DNA from: Hofstenia miamia
Taxonomy: Eukaryota; Xenacoelomorpha; Acoela
Reading direction: 5' to 3'
Assembly (NCBI GenBank): GCA_004352715.1
Contig: SCFE01000024.1
Location: 1,917,305-1,981,304, forward strand
Length of the DNA stretch: 64,000 bases
Every line of letters begins with the position of its first letter. Position 1 is the stretch's first letter. The position numbers and the translations under genes are program-made. Shown piece by piece: positions 24,582-37,374 of the stretch. Under the pieces are notes generated by a model. The model searched no databases. It was given only the letters and a program-made list of their open reading frames with translations, and was not told the DNA's origin.

Positions 24582-24831
24582 ACAATAAACATTCTATAAT
24601 TGACGAATTAAAAATTGACAATTTCGACTGACAAGTCACTTAAATAATTGCTACTGGATCATAAGAAACGTTATAAATATAGTAGCAAAAGATTGAAAAA
24701 TTTAAAGCCGATCATCACAAAAATATAAAAGAAACTGCACTTTATACAAAACACTGCATTTAAAAATATGATGTACTTAAAACATGGAGATAAAAACCAT
24801 TTTGGCAATGATACGGAAGATTGGCTCAGTT

Positions 24832-27800
24832 TTAGGCCGAAGTTTCATAGAAGCCTATATTTTCTGAAGGTGAATATTTGCCAGGTGGTGCACCGGATGA
24901 AAATGTGGTAACCTAAAATAAGAACATTTAACAAGTCTAAGGGTACATGAAACATTATCATTATCAGTTACTTATAACCACTATTTAACTGTAAAATAAA
25001 AAACCTGGGGTGAAAACATGACAGGCCCTTTAGTGCGACCCAAAGAGCCAGATTGATCAGATGTTGTTTTGAGTGCAGGTGGTGGGTAATTATACGGACG
25101 GTCTGAAATAGGAGTGAAATTCCCATTGATAAGGGGAGACTTTGTGTGCGGACGCCGCTTTCTTCTTGCATAAACAACCAAAACGATGATAATAATAATG
25201 ACAGCAATGAGGGCCATTACAAACACAACTTGCAGCACAGGAAGACCCGAGGTCACAGTATTGAAATTAGGACCTTCAATTTCTGAAGGATCCGATGGAT
25301 CAGGACCATAAACTAGAGGCAGTTGGAGAAGATTTGTACCATAACCATCTTGACCTAAAATTATACAATGAACTTCAAAATTTGACATTATTTAAAAAAT
25401 ACTACAACATATATATATGAAAGTTAACAATGAAAAATAAACAGAGTCATGATCCAAAGATACACGCTCAAAGTTAATGTTTTTATAGACAGGTAAAAAT
25501 ACTAAAATTTTTCATAGTATCAAAACTTGATTACAAAAAAGCACATGAATATTTTTAAGCAAATAGTTTAAAAATTACAATAAATAACAAAACAGTAAAT
25601 GCGGATGCAGACGTACTTGATGAAGATGTATGAATATAATATTTGATTTCAAAAAATTGAAGCTACAGTAAAGATAATAGAGAACTTAAGTAAAACTAAA
25701 CACAAAGTCGATTAGAAAACTATTTCTTTATGACCCCTTCTTAAATTAAACACTCCAAGGTTACTTAAGATAGACTTTAACACAAACTAAGAAAAAAATA
25801 AGATAAAATGAGTACAATTCTAGGAACTCACCGAGCATCGTGATGTCTCTGTCAAGACTTGGATCAGGAACATAGTTGACGTCGAATGGCGATGAAGGCA
25901 GTTGATACCGAACTTGCAAAAACCATGGATTACCACTGGAATCTGCTGTGAAAAGAGGCAATGCATCAAAACTGAAGCCATCTTCTGTCATCCGCACATT
26001 GAAAGCTGATTGCTGGTACGATGCATCCACAGGAATTGTATCAGTGTCCAATTGCTAGAAAAAACAATCAAACCTTAAGATCTAAGAAAATTCCCTGATG
26101 TTCGCCTGGAAGAACAATTGTCGTACATACGAAATAGTCTTCCTGGACTAGTTCAAACTTTGATCGCAAACATTAAAACAGTATTTCTGGCGCAGGACTG
26201 AAATGTAAATGCAAAAGTAGTTGTCAAGTGCTTGAGTAAATTATTACTGAAACATCGCTGTACAGTCTGCTGATAACAAGGCTCATTTTCAAATTACTTT
26301 CTCCTGCTTTTCTCAACCTCTGAGAAAAGCTCCTATTTAAATTCCCACTACATTACAGACACCATGTTGATTGAGAATACAAGTGATGCATAGAGTTTAA
26401 TGAACATTTCACAAATGAGAAGCGGCCTCAAGAGTGTATTAACCTCTGGCTTAAATCCAAAATTTTATGTTGCATCATAATAGACTAGTAAATATAGAAA
26501 ACAATGCAAATCGATTTCAGCAAATAAAATAAAAAAGAACAAAAGAGAGGCAGAAAAGGTAAAGACAATGGATAAATAATACTGACTGCATTGTAAAAGG
26601 GAGCCTTTGGTTCTGCAGCTGCAGGCATTCATAAAATATGAATGCACAATTCAATGTGACGAACACAATTTTAGTGCATTTCAATATTTAATGTAGTTCA
26701 CAGAATGAATCAGTTAGCGAAATCTATCCAATCGACCAAACAAGATAACAATATCTAAGGAATATGTTCTCTTTTCAGTGACATCAATTATAATTCAGAG
26801 CTAGCTAATGCCAACTTTATTATGCAAATAAGCTTAAAAGTTATCATTATGAACTTGCCAAAAAGAAACACTCTTTAGCTACTCTTATATTAATTGCCTG
26901 AATTTAAGCCTTATATTATAAATAGCATATTATGAATTTTTTCAAAATCGAGGTGGTGTTAATGTACATTTAATCCCATAACTTCTGACTTCAGAATTTC
27001 AAAAAATATTGATAATAAAATATAGTTTTGATGCAAATTTGCTAATGCTAATGGCGTAAATTAATCGGATTAGCATTATATATTAAAGTTACAGGAATGC
27101 AAAGGACATATTTGTCCTCGTGGACGTTATGAAGTTAAGCAGAAATTGTTTAGATAATTAGTAATTATATCTGCATAAATAAAGGGAACAAAAACGTGGC
27201 AATTCATTTTAATTGACGCACATTGTGTATCAATTGTATAGACAAGTGTAGTGTCTATCATAAAGGAATCAGATCAGCAAGGCGATTCTTCGCCAATTCA
27301 GGTGGCAAGCAGAAAATGCTTAATATTTGCAGCGTTTCCCGAAATTATACAATGTTCACAACGTTCACAGATTGGAATCTCGTGTTAAACTTAGCAGTGA
27401 TGACAAAATTGTTTAGATGTGAAATTTTTGATGTGAAAAATTGCATTTATATGACCGCTAAGTATAATAATACCTCTAAGTACTATGGCGTTTTTGGCCA
27501 AACACCCTGGTACAAAAATGTAGGTACTTATAGCGGTAGTATATATATATGTACGAGGCGTGTTTAAATGAAACCCATTTGATGAATGTAACGCGTACAG
27601 TTTATTGTTGAACCAATTAATTGTTACGGTGGAGCATTGCTCATTGCTTCAGATAAATGTTGTTGTATTTACGATTGCTGATGTTGCCAATAATTCATTT
27701 GTTTTAGTCAGTACAGATGTCGCTCACCGTCCAAAGTCCGTCCAAAAAAGATCGGAGAGCAGTGATTCAATTCCTGACCGCAGAAGGGTGTCAACCAGCC

Positions 27801-30800
27801 GAAATTAATCGCAGAATGGTTGCAGTTTACGGATATGAATGTCTTTCGAGGACTACGGTCACAGATTGGTCGAGAAAGATTTGAGAAGGTCGAAGTGGAA
27901 CATCAGACTTGCCACGTCCAGGACAGATGCACAAGGTTGTGACTGATAATCTCACAGAGAGTGTTGCCGCAGCTGTCAGGATCGATCGTCGAAGAAGCAT
28001 TCGGGATCTGTGAGATGAGTTCAACACTTCTATCGGTTCAATGCACACGATTGTTACAGAGAAGCTGATCTATCGAAAAGCTTGCTCTCAATGGGTGCCT
28101 CGGATGCTCACCGAAGAGCACAAAGAAAGAAGAAAAACTGAGTACGAAACATTTCACACGATTCAATACAGAAAACGAGCAGTTCTTGAGTCGTATTGTG
28201 GCTGGAGATGAGACATGGTGCCACCATTTTGAACCAGAGGGGAAGACAGCATGTATGCAATGGAAACATCCGAATTCTCCGAAGCCGAAGAAGTTTAGAG
28301 TGCAGCAGTCGGCAGGAAAGAAGATGCTCACGGTGTTCTTCGACATTCAGGGTCCGATATTGCTGGAGTTCCTCGAACCAAACGAAACGATAAACTCAGA
28401 GTGTTACATTCAAACGTTGGACAATCTTCACCGATCCATAAAGAACAAACTATCCGGAATGTTATCTGCTGGAATCGTTCTCTTCCATGACAACGTACGT
28501 CCGCACGTTTCGAAGCTGACATCTGTTGCATTATCGAGGAAGAATTTGGAAGTTTTGGAACACACTGCTTACAGACCTTACTTATCTCCTTGTGATTTCC
28601 AGATCTTCGGCCCATTGAAGAAATTCCTCAAAGGTCAAAGATTCCAATCGGACGAGGAAGTGAAGGCAGCTGTAAGTGACTGGTTCAAGGCGCAACCAAA
28701 ATCGTTTTTCGCGGACGGGATTCGGCGCCTACCCAAACNTTTTGAACCAGAGGGGAAGACAGCATGTATGCAATGGAAACATCCGAATTCTCCGAAGCCG
28801 AAGAAGTTTCGAGTGCAGCAGTCGTCAGGAAAGGTGATACTCACGGTGTTCTTCGACATTCAGGGTCCGATATTGCTGGGGTTCCTCGAACCAAACGAGA
28901 CGATAAACTCAGAGCGTTACATTCAAACGTTGCACAATCTTCACCGATCTATAAAGAACAAACGACCCGGAATGTTATCTGCTGGAATCGTTATCCTCCA
29001 TGACAACGCACGTCCGCACGTTTCGAAGCTGAAATCTGCTGCATTATCGAGGAAGAAATGGGAAGTTTTGGAACACCCTGCTTATCGCCTTGTGATTTCC
29101 ACGTCTTCGGCCCATTAAAGAAATTCCTTAAAGGTCAAAGATTCCAATCGGACGAGGAAGTGAAGGCAGCTGTAAGTGACTGGTTCAAGGCGCAACCAAA
29201 ATCGTTTTTCGCGGACGGGATTCGGCGCCTACCCAAACAATGGGATAAGTGGTTGGACGCTAGGGGAGACTTTTTCTAACTTACAGTTTTGTTTTTATTG
29301 TTCTAAATACACATCTATCACTATTCATTTGCATTTTAACTCGATTGAATATATAGTTTTTGAATAAAACAAATCAAACAGGTTTCATTTGAACACGCCT
29401 CATATATTTGAACTAAGCAAATAAAAACTTACAGCTAGTTTGAGCCAAGTAAGAATATATTGATTGTTTACCAAACATCCCCGATGACCGATTAAAGGTG
29501 CATAATGTGGTATGTACAATTTATCACCTTGACAGATCAAAATCGTCAAGAGTTTGGCTTTCTCACGGTTTGGGGATATCATTTTCACACTAACTCTCTC
29601 ATCTAAAACAACAATTTTACCACAAACAATTTCTGTAGTAATAAGCATTAAAAATTAAAGTAAATTGTCTTAAATGTTAAAAAGACTTCCATAGCCAGAG
29701 TTTGAAAAAAATTGCGTCGAAAATATTCTTGTTAATATTTTGAAGATTTTACTACGAAACAAGGCTCAAGCACACTCCATTATATGCTAAAATACTTAGC
29801 CTGCTTCAATAAAAAGAGAAGTCAAAACTAAAAAGAAACTCACTTTTGTAAAATCCTTTGGGATTATTTCCAAACTGGAATCTCAATTCTACATCTTGAG
29901 AAACTTTGGAGCTCAGACCTCCAGTTACAGCTTGAATGTTCACCTCAAGATCGAAATTAGTGATACGACTGTTGGAGCTACGAGTACATTCGTTTGGATT
30001 GGGATCCAAACCATAGAGACACGTATGTAGATTTACAGTATACTTTCCACTGTAGTCGTGATGTGGCTAAATAAATAGGCACTAAGCACCGGATCAGAAA
30101 ATACTCATTTCAATAAATTACAGATATCGACAAATGTATTGGAAAAGTTTTTTGATCAAACATTGTGCACGTCATAACTATAATATGGAGTACCAGTAAA
30201 AATCTTGACAGTTGTAAATCAGGGTGAGCAGGACTCCGATTGGGTGGAGTAAGATATTCACAAACACTTGATGTGAAATTCTATATTTTAAAATTAGTTG
30301 CACAACTACATTTTAAATTGGTTGGTTTTGCCACAAAAATTTCTAATTGTTTTTAAAGAAAAATATGTATTTGCATTCTAAAACATTGTTATACAACTTT
30401 GTAACAAAGTCCCAACAAATTGGGCTCAGGTTTGAAAATCTCAACCCGATTACAAATATGCTGTGAACACATTTGATCAGAAATTCAATTTCAATAAAAA
30501 ATATCTTCATCGATTCAATTATATGGTATATAGCATACAAATAAAATTTAGAGTGAAAATTTTTGCATATTGTAAGCATTTTCTATGCAAGCACACAGCA
30601 GTTTCTGACCAATGACATGCAATTGTTGTAGAAAGTGATTAAACCAATAAATGTCAATATTGAATGAAGTTACATGTATTTAGTCAAAATATAATTGTTC
30701 CTAGTCTATTATAAACATTTTTCATTAATATTCGTTTTCCTGATTTGAAGGTCACTGAACTCAAACATTTTGAAAAAAGCTACTAAAAGATATGAGTGGA

Positions 30801-31033
30801 TAATAAAAGTGGTGAAGATGAAAGATTACTTACAACACTGACATAGAGCTCCCAGTTTTGAGACTTGCGAGTAGGTTTTCCAATTGATTTGAGGTTAAGA
30901 CTAATTCCCTTCATCTCAGTGGTTGCATAAGAACTGTTCATCAAGTAGTTTCCATCATATTCACTTACCGATTCAAAACCAATTTTGAGATTCAAATTAG
31001 AGTCGATCTTCATGCTGCTTGGATAGATTTTGC
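24832..31033 (-). CDS. FRAS1/FREM2: FRAS1/FREM-family ECM protein, last six exons
   Basis: Exons, 5' to 3' on the - strand: 31033-30834, 30066-29844, 29602-29433, 26054-25832, 25354-25005, 24912-24832. All junction phases agree (1,0,1,0,1,0) and donors are mostly GTAAGT or GTGAGT. The order of conserved blocks follows vertebrate FREM2/FRAS1: KIYPSSMKI, HHDYSGKYTVNLHTC, QGDKLYIPHYAP..GCL, TEDGFSFDALPLF..WFLQV, then a transmembrane helix (LPVLQVVF to VLVVYARRKRR) and a short cytoplasmic tail. The protein would be anchored in the epithelial plasma membrane with its bulk in the basement membrane. Two ends are possible: splicing at a weak CAG/GTTTTT donor gives a tail ending GFYETSA; reading through gives FSPQVFYFTVK and a stop near 24981. 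No earlier exon of this gene lies upstream on this strand; those are on the + strand at 2.2-5.1 kb. The 3.4-kb fourth-to-third intron holds a mariner. Confidence 0.88.
27722..29279 (+). pseudogene. mariner transposase, DD34D
   Basis: Cut-and-paste transposase. The N-terminal helix-turn-helix part (27722-28060) is frameshifted. The catalytic part shows GDETWCHHFEPEGK, then HDNVRPH, then LSPCDF, with 34 residues between the last two aspartates, as in mariner. The usual Y-S-P-D-L-x-P-x-D-Y block is altered in the first copy (YRPYLSPCDF) and shortened by about 8 residues in the second (AYRLVIST after a frame slip). The frame ends with a stop at 29277-29279. Damage on both sides of the N makes this copy inactive as assembled. 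Confidence 0.8.
28227..29238. repeat. Direct duplication meeting at a single N (assembly join)
   Basis: 28227-28738 and 28740-about 29238 are copies of the same mariner segment offset by 513 bases, with a few percent substitutions and one small deletion in the second copy. The first copy ends at the N and the second starts right after it, the same pattern as at 7119. The canonical element length is restored if one copy is removed. Confidence 0.8.
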
Positions 31034-33059
31034 CTAAATTCAAACATTATATGACTAAAATTGAAAAAACCAAACAAAATTCAGATTAATTCTTATTGAC
31101 AATAATACCAAGAGCAAGTCATTATCTTAAGATAAAAACATATGAATTATAGTAAGAACAGCTGAATTTCAGTTCGAAGGCTTTGAGCTGACATTACCGA
31201 TCTACAATTCATTGTTTATTCTGAAAATCTATCAAGCAAAGTTTCTATTCGAAATTTTTGATAAAAAAACTGATTTCTTAAAAAAACAATTGCTTCTGGG
31301 GCTCGATAATATAGTTTTGATTAAAGGGGATAGACAAATAATTCGAAACTCTAGTAAAGCTCATTGATTGAACATTAAACTGCAAAGAATTTAAAAAGCC
31401 AATCTTATCGGATGCATTTAATAGTTTAAAAATTACAATTTGGAATGGATTAAATAGTAGGAAACTATCTCCCTTGACAATAAATGGTGTCATCCTTGGC
31501 AATAAACTTTTTTCGAAATCTTTGAGAAATGCTTTGATTTTTGTTTTAGCGCTCAATGAAGCCTTCGGCATGACACACTGACATGAATGTAAGCATCTGA
31601 AAACAATGTAAACAATGTTGAAAATCTTACCAAGCTGCCACCATGGTAAGATTGTCAACAACAACATGCAAGTCACGGTCAATTAAAATACTACAATTAA
31701 ACAAGTTATTTCACGCTGAATGACATTTATGGTGATTATTGTGTTTTATGAATTTATGGCAAAAAGACCACTCAGGTTATTACATTTTATAATGTTAGTG
31801 TAAATGAAAAAGGAAATATTTTTTATTATATAGAAAAAATTAACAAATTCGAGTGTCCGTAGATAAAGTATAAAGCATCAAATGACATTGACGTAGCATT
31901 GCTAAGTCATATCCTAGAATAAAAAAGCGTAAACAGTATCGTTGACAAGAAATAGTTCAGAATCGATGTTGACTAAGAGAGCTTAATAAATTTAGATGAA
32001 GTTGAATATTCACAACAACTGATGTTGAAATCCATCATAAATTTGCTATAGTTGAAAAACAACTACTAGCTTCAATGTTATAAGTCAGATATATCATCAT
32101 GATCAGTGAAAAGGTGATAACACAAAATATAACTTGCTGTCTACTTACCATAACGCTCTATATAATGCAGAAATCCTAAAAACCCAAAGGTATTTGCAAT
32201 TTTGTTATTATCGTACGGCACATAATACGGATTTGGACATTACTATCTTCTGTAAAAAAACAGCCACATTTTTCTTGGGTTTACGTTCTTCCAAATTTAT
32301 GTACAAATTCTCATGATAACGTTGGTAATATGAACAGGTATGCTATTCTAATATTTAGAGATTTTAATACGATCTTTCTCTTAAAGATCATGACTTGATC
32401 ATTGAGCCTATTTCAAATTGTTTCTTGATGTGCAGCTTTTGCCATCCCTTTCTCAATCAAAGCATAAGGCTTGCTTCTTACAACATATAAAAAAATAATT
32501 ATTTTCCAATTGAACACAAAGTTCTTGAAGTTAGAGACTTAGAAAGTACTATGTATTTGAGATAATAGATTTTAAGGACAGTTATCTTGTTTGTATGTCT
32601 CTTACCATCAAAATTACTTTCAACAATTGTGAAAAAATTGTTCAAAAATGTATAAATTTATTGGCAGAGAAGAATTTTATTTCAAATATAAGAAGATAAT
32701 TAAAGTCAACTCATTAGTCACAATTGCATTTCATGAGAATCTTTTGTAGCACCCTTTTCAAGTATTTTATCTCTGAACAACTGAAATTGAATAAATCACT
32801 TGGTAGAGACAAAAACTCCCTATATTGCTATAAAAGTAATCTTCACATATTCTTAGTGAGCCTTTGTGTAATATAAATACCTATCCAAATTTGGGAAAAT
32901 CTCCTAAAGTAATTCCAGGAAATATCAAGTTAAGGTCTGTTTCCCCTTTGTGATCTCCTAAAAATTATGGAAAAATAGTCTTAAGTTTTGTGAAAAACTT
33001 CTCAATGAATAATTTTGGTACAAATCAATATGCTTATAGATTTGTGCTCTTTATCCCTA
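31034..33059. other. Noncoding DNA upstream of the reversed FRAS1/FREM exons
   Basis: No further FRAS1/FREM exon is visible here on the - strand. A 134-codon open frame lies on the - strand at 31682-31278; it has no domain I recognise and a hydrophobic start (MTVTCMLLLTILPWW), so it may be chance in AT-rich DNA. The rest is unremarkable. Confidence 0.45.
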
Positions 33060-33720
33060 TTAAATAGTATCACCACTTTAGCTGATGATAAAAACGTTGA
33101 AGACATTCTTATCCAAGCATATTGTTTTCAAAAAGCATTCAATAGTATACCTCATTAATGGTGATCAAATAGAGCTTCCACTTCGTTTGTTAGTTAGTAA
33201 TCAGATTATCAACTTAGTAAAATTAAAAATGTGATATTTATTTACCTCAGTAGTCTAATACCTCCTCTATTAAATATGCAGATGACATTATTAATATTTT
33301 ACCTAGACTATCAAGTAACAACAAAAGCTATCCAAATTTTAAAGAACTTAAGAAATGATTTCAAAAAATTTACATAATATAAATGTTGAAAAATAACACA
33401 TGCACATGTTTTAAAAATAAATCCAAATCTATTGATGAGTGTATTTATCAAGGTGGTAGTTTCCCTTTACTTGGAATAACACTTCATAGAATTTTGAAGT
33501 AAAATTTAACCCCTAAAAACACATAGTGAAGGCATTTAGAATTTGAACAAAAATTATGTTTAGAAGAACAACTTGTAAATATTTACTATGCCTTAATTGG
33601 AAGCTTGCTTAGCTATTACTGCCCATTTGTTATTTATATTCCTGACTATGCACATGAAAAAATAAAAAATTCAGAAAGAGCAGAGAATTATTGAGAAAAA
33701 ATATACGAGACCATTAAAGC
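33060..33720 (+). mobile_element. LINE RT fragment, + strand
   Basis: RT motif A remnant FQKAFNSIPH near 33126, motif C KYADDIINILP near 33270, and LLGITLHRI near 33470, in different frames with stops between. These are the order and spacing of a LINE reverse transcriptase. Clade not resolved; dead. Confidence 0.6.
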
Positions 33721-34496
33721 AAAAAGAATAAAACTATCAAAGAAATGTTTTCGAAAACACACTATCGCGTAAGCACATACTTAATCATCTCGCATCTAAA
33801 TTCCTGAACACTTCGATCATCTAATGCTACCAAGAATGACACCTAAGTTCACCCCTAATCAAGCCTATTAAACCTGAAAACATGTTATTACAAATAAGAA
33901 ACATAAAATATTCACAAAACTAATTGATATATTAAAGCTGTTATATTCAGAGGTAACACATTAAAGGAAAATTGAAGGAATCTTTTCAAGATTAGTTCCC
34001 TAAAAACAAAAGCAAAAGAATTAAGATTAAGACTTAGGAAAACCTTTAAAGTGGAAAATGAGAGCATCAAAGATAAATGAGCAACTCGGTTCGAACTATG
34101 TCTACAAAGAAAAAACGTAAAAGGGATTAAGACAAACAATTATACGTATTACAACAAAAACTAACAATTGAATGTGGATTTAGTACAAAAAGAATTTATT
34201 CTCCAAAATGTAACCAATAGAATGCGATTTTGAAATAGGTGTGCTGGATAAATGAAATATAATGATTTTTAACTGAGGGTCTCTATATCTACATAATTTA
34301 ATGCTCCAGGTAACGTCAAACTACGATGTAATTAGCAAGAAAAATGCATAAATCGCAAAATCGGCAGGCCCCTCACTTCAAATCATTCTGAGGCAAAATA
34401 TTGGATAAATAAGCAGAAAAATATCTTCAGAAAGAAAAATTTCTTTAGAAATCTCGCGTGATAAGGCATTAAATTACACTTAAAAACCAAACAGAT

Positions 34497-34559
<63 letters not shown>

Positions 34560-35127
34560 ATTTTTAATCGGACCCAGTACAAGTTTGGAACTTTTATGCC
34601 TAGATCATGAAGCTGGTATACATTTTCCTGTTTGTTTATAAAAACCATTTACTTCTAAAATTTGAAAAAGTTACTCTACAACTCATTTATCTTTGAAAAG
34701 ATATATATATTTTCAATCTAGATTTATTTGTAAATGAGGTTTAAAACAAAACTTAGCAATATTCTATAGGTAAATAGGCATTCCAGCCCAACAACTTTCA
34801 AGATTTTCAATGCAGCGTCACTTAAGCAATGCAAATCTGACTTGATAAAATATAATAGCAGTGTGACTCATCTTTCAGTTATTTTTCGTGCATTTGGTAT
34901 AATCACTTTGCATATAACTCCGCTGTTTACTGATGACAAAAAATTGTCCTTTTGCTGGAATAATACTTTATATTTGAACAAACTGCAAACTTAGCGTAAT
35001 CATTATTTGCTAAGGCTTTACAAATCTGCTAACAAATGCCCTATTAGTCACCATAAAGAACGTCAAATCAAAGAAGAGGACTAATAGCTCGCATTATTGA
35101 AAATATTGCCATTAATCTCAAATTATA
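33721..35127. other. Noncoding DNA with a long (TA)n tract
   Basis: No gene seen. (TA)n at 34502-34554, about 26 units, is the longest dinucleotide run in the window. Confidence 0.65.
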
Positions 35128-35235
35128 TAAAGATGTATACAGCTTTACCGAAGCAATATAACAAAAATGAAAAAGTTACTATAAAGATGTATACAGCTTT
35201 ACCGAAGCAATATAACAAAAATGAAAAAGTTACTA
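35128..35235. repeat. Exact 54-bp tandem duplication
   Basis: Two adjacent identical copies of a 54-base unit starting around AAAGATGTATACAGC. Being a multiple of three, it leaves a + strand frame (35097-35360) open and would give a doubled 18-residue segment (KMYTALPKQYNKNEKVTI). The surrounding peptide is not recognised. Confidence 0.85.
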
Positions 35236-36404
35236 TAACACTGCATGCAAAAAAAATTGGACGATTCTGGCTCTTACAATATGGATTCTTAAAATGGTTT
35301 GATATTCTCCTAAAAAATGCAAAGCTTAAAACTAATAAAATGCATTGTATTATGATATGATATGCAAAAATGGAATTGGTTATTGTACAACAATGAAAAT
35401 GTATTGCAAAATCCATGCAAGGGATTCGATTAAAACGCAAAAATCAGATGAAAATCTCAAAATAATACTTCGTCTAATTCTGAAGAAGAGAATTATTCTG
35501 ATTACTCTTTTTGTACAACTTGTACAACTAATAATTTCTGGAAATGCAGATTTTATTGAATAATTGTGATTCATATCAAAGAGTTCACTATTGCAGACGG
35601 TAAACTTAAACCATCGAGAACTACCCTGTATTATCTAACATGCAAATGCAATTTGTCTTTTACAAAATAACTGAAAGTCCTACAAACAACAATATAAAGA
35701 AATTACACAAATTGAATAACCTGAAATTGACGGTTGCTTATCTAATAAATAATGGTGAAATGAATATAATCTTCTCCATTAATAAGTTAAGCCTGCATTT
35801 GTACTTTATTCTGGAGATGGAGAAATGCGTTTAAAAATTAATTTGCCAAATAATGTACTCCAATTACACAATGCAAGATGGAACAGATAAGACATTTTCT
35901 GCTTATTTGCTGAAAAACTGATATAGCAGCACCTACTGTAATTGAAGTAAGTTTGTTCATTTTAAATTATTGGGCGCAAAACATGGTTTAGTGTTGCTAG
36001 AAGCATCAATTCAGATCACTTGAATAGGTGTTCATATCTATGGAAAAATTTCAAAATATCATTGTAAACATGAATAAAGTTTTAAGGAACATCAGCCAAA
36101 GCAAATGAGCACCCATTAATACTATTTCACTTAGCAGCTGAAAAAATAATCATTCACAATCAGTAGTAAACTGAGAACATTCTCTGAAAGTTTAGTTCGA
36201 TAATAAAACTTCAAGATCAAATTAATTTGTTCGTTCATTTGTGAATACCAATTTTCAATAAATCCAGCTCAAATAAATATCTTAATATTTATATAAGCGG
36301 AAAGTCAATTGTTTTATCTAACACAAAACTAAATAAAGGTCGGATTCGTAATCTACGCATAAAATTTCCACTACCTCGATGGGTCAAAATAAATAATTTG
36401 ACAC

Positions 36405-36408
<4 letters not shown>
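35236..36408. other. Noncoding DNA, nothing recognised
   Basis: AT-rich sequence with short open frames on both strands and no identifiable domain. It ends in a (TA)n tract at 36410-36440. Confidence 0.5.
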
Positions 36409-36442
<34 letters not shown>

Positions 36443-36530
36443 TATTAGATAGATTAGCATCAAATAATGCTAAAAGTATATTTTCACTCATGGAAGCAAT
36501 TCATTATAATTGCAGGTGAACGTGAATCGG

Positions 36531-37374
36531 ATAATAAGTGGCATGATTTATGTTCTGCCAGTGAGAATAAAGCAAAATATAAAACATGTAAATACATTAA
36601 ATGCATACGCAACACATATCAAACGTTAAGAATGGGCAAGAATAAAGATGTTTTGTATACAATTTATTATATTAATACTGAAGTGATGCTAATCCAGTGG
36701 TCGCGACTGTAGATATATATATATATTCAAATGAAACGCGTTTGATGAATGTCACGTGTAAACTTTATTGTTGAATCAATTAATTGTTGCGGTGGAGCAT
36801 TGTTAATTGGTGTATTTACGATTGCTGATGTTGCCAATAAATCATTTGTTTTAGTCAATAAAGATGTCGCTCATCGTCCTAAGTCCGTCCAAAAAAATCA
36901 GAGAGCAGTGATTCAATTCCTGACCGCAGAAGGGTGTCAACCAGCCGAAATTCATCGCAGAATGGTTGTGGTTTACGGAGATGAATGTCTTTCTAGAACT
37001 ACAGTCACAGATTGGTCGAGAAAGTTTCGAGAAGGCTGAAGTGGAACATCTGACTTGCCACGTCCGGGACAGATGCACAAGGTTGTGACTGAGAATCTCA
37101 CAGAGAGTGTTGACGCAGCTGTCAGGATCGATCGTCGAAGAAGCATTCGGGATCTGTCAGATTAGCTCAACACTTCTATCTTTTCAATGCACACGATTGT
37201 TACAGAGAACATAATAAGTGGCATGATTTATGTTCTGCCAGTGAGAATAAAGCAAAATATAAAACATGTAAATACATTAAATGCATACGCAACACATATC
37301 AAACGTTAAGAATGGGCAAGAATAAAGATGTTTTGTATACAATTTATTATATTAATACTGAAGTGATGCTAATC
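36531..37374. repeat. 164-bp direct repeat: left flank copied into a mariner
   Basis: 36531-36694 recurs at 37211-37374, offset 680, with no difference seen by eye. The first copy is ordinary flank left of the mariner; the second lies inside the element where the transposase middle should be. After the repeat the two loci share a further TCGCGACT. Confidence 0.9.

Larger units (their letters stand above)
27554..29402 (+). mobile_element. mariner transposon in a FRAS1/FREM intron
   Basis: Ends: left CGAGGCGTGTTTAAATGAAA at 27554, right (reverse complement) TGAGGCGTGTTCAAATGAAA at 29402, flanked by TA at 27552-27553 and 29403-29404. The measured 1849 bases exceed the usual 1.3 kb because about 510 bases are present twice around a single N (28739); without that the length is about 1.34 kb. 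Inserted beside a TA-rich stretch and antisense to the host gene, between its exons at 29433 and 26054. Confidence 0.85.

Noticed and set aside
27223-27567. 114-codon + strand open frame beside the mariner
   Set aside because: No recognisable feature, lies within a FRAS1/FREM intron, and its last codons run into the mariner end, so it is probably chance.
24832-31033. Integrin alpha chain as identity for the membrane-anchored - strand gene
   Set aside because: The tail lacks the integrin GFFKR motif, and the upstream exons match FRAS1/FREM block by block.
34080-34110. GGTTCGAAC, a possible tRNA B-box
   Set aside because: No matching acceptor, D or anticodon stems in the surrounding sequence.
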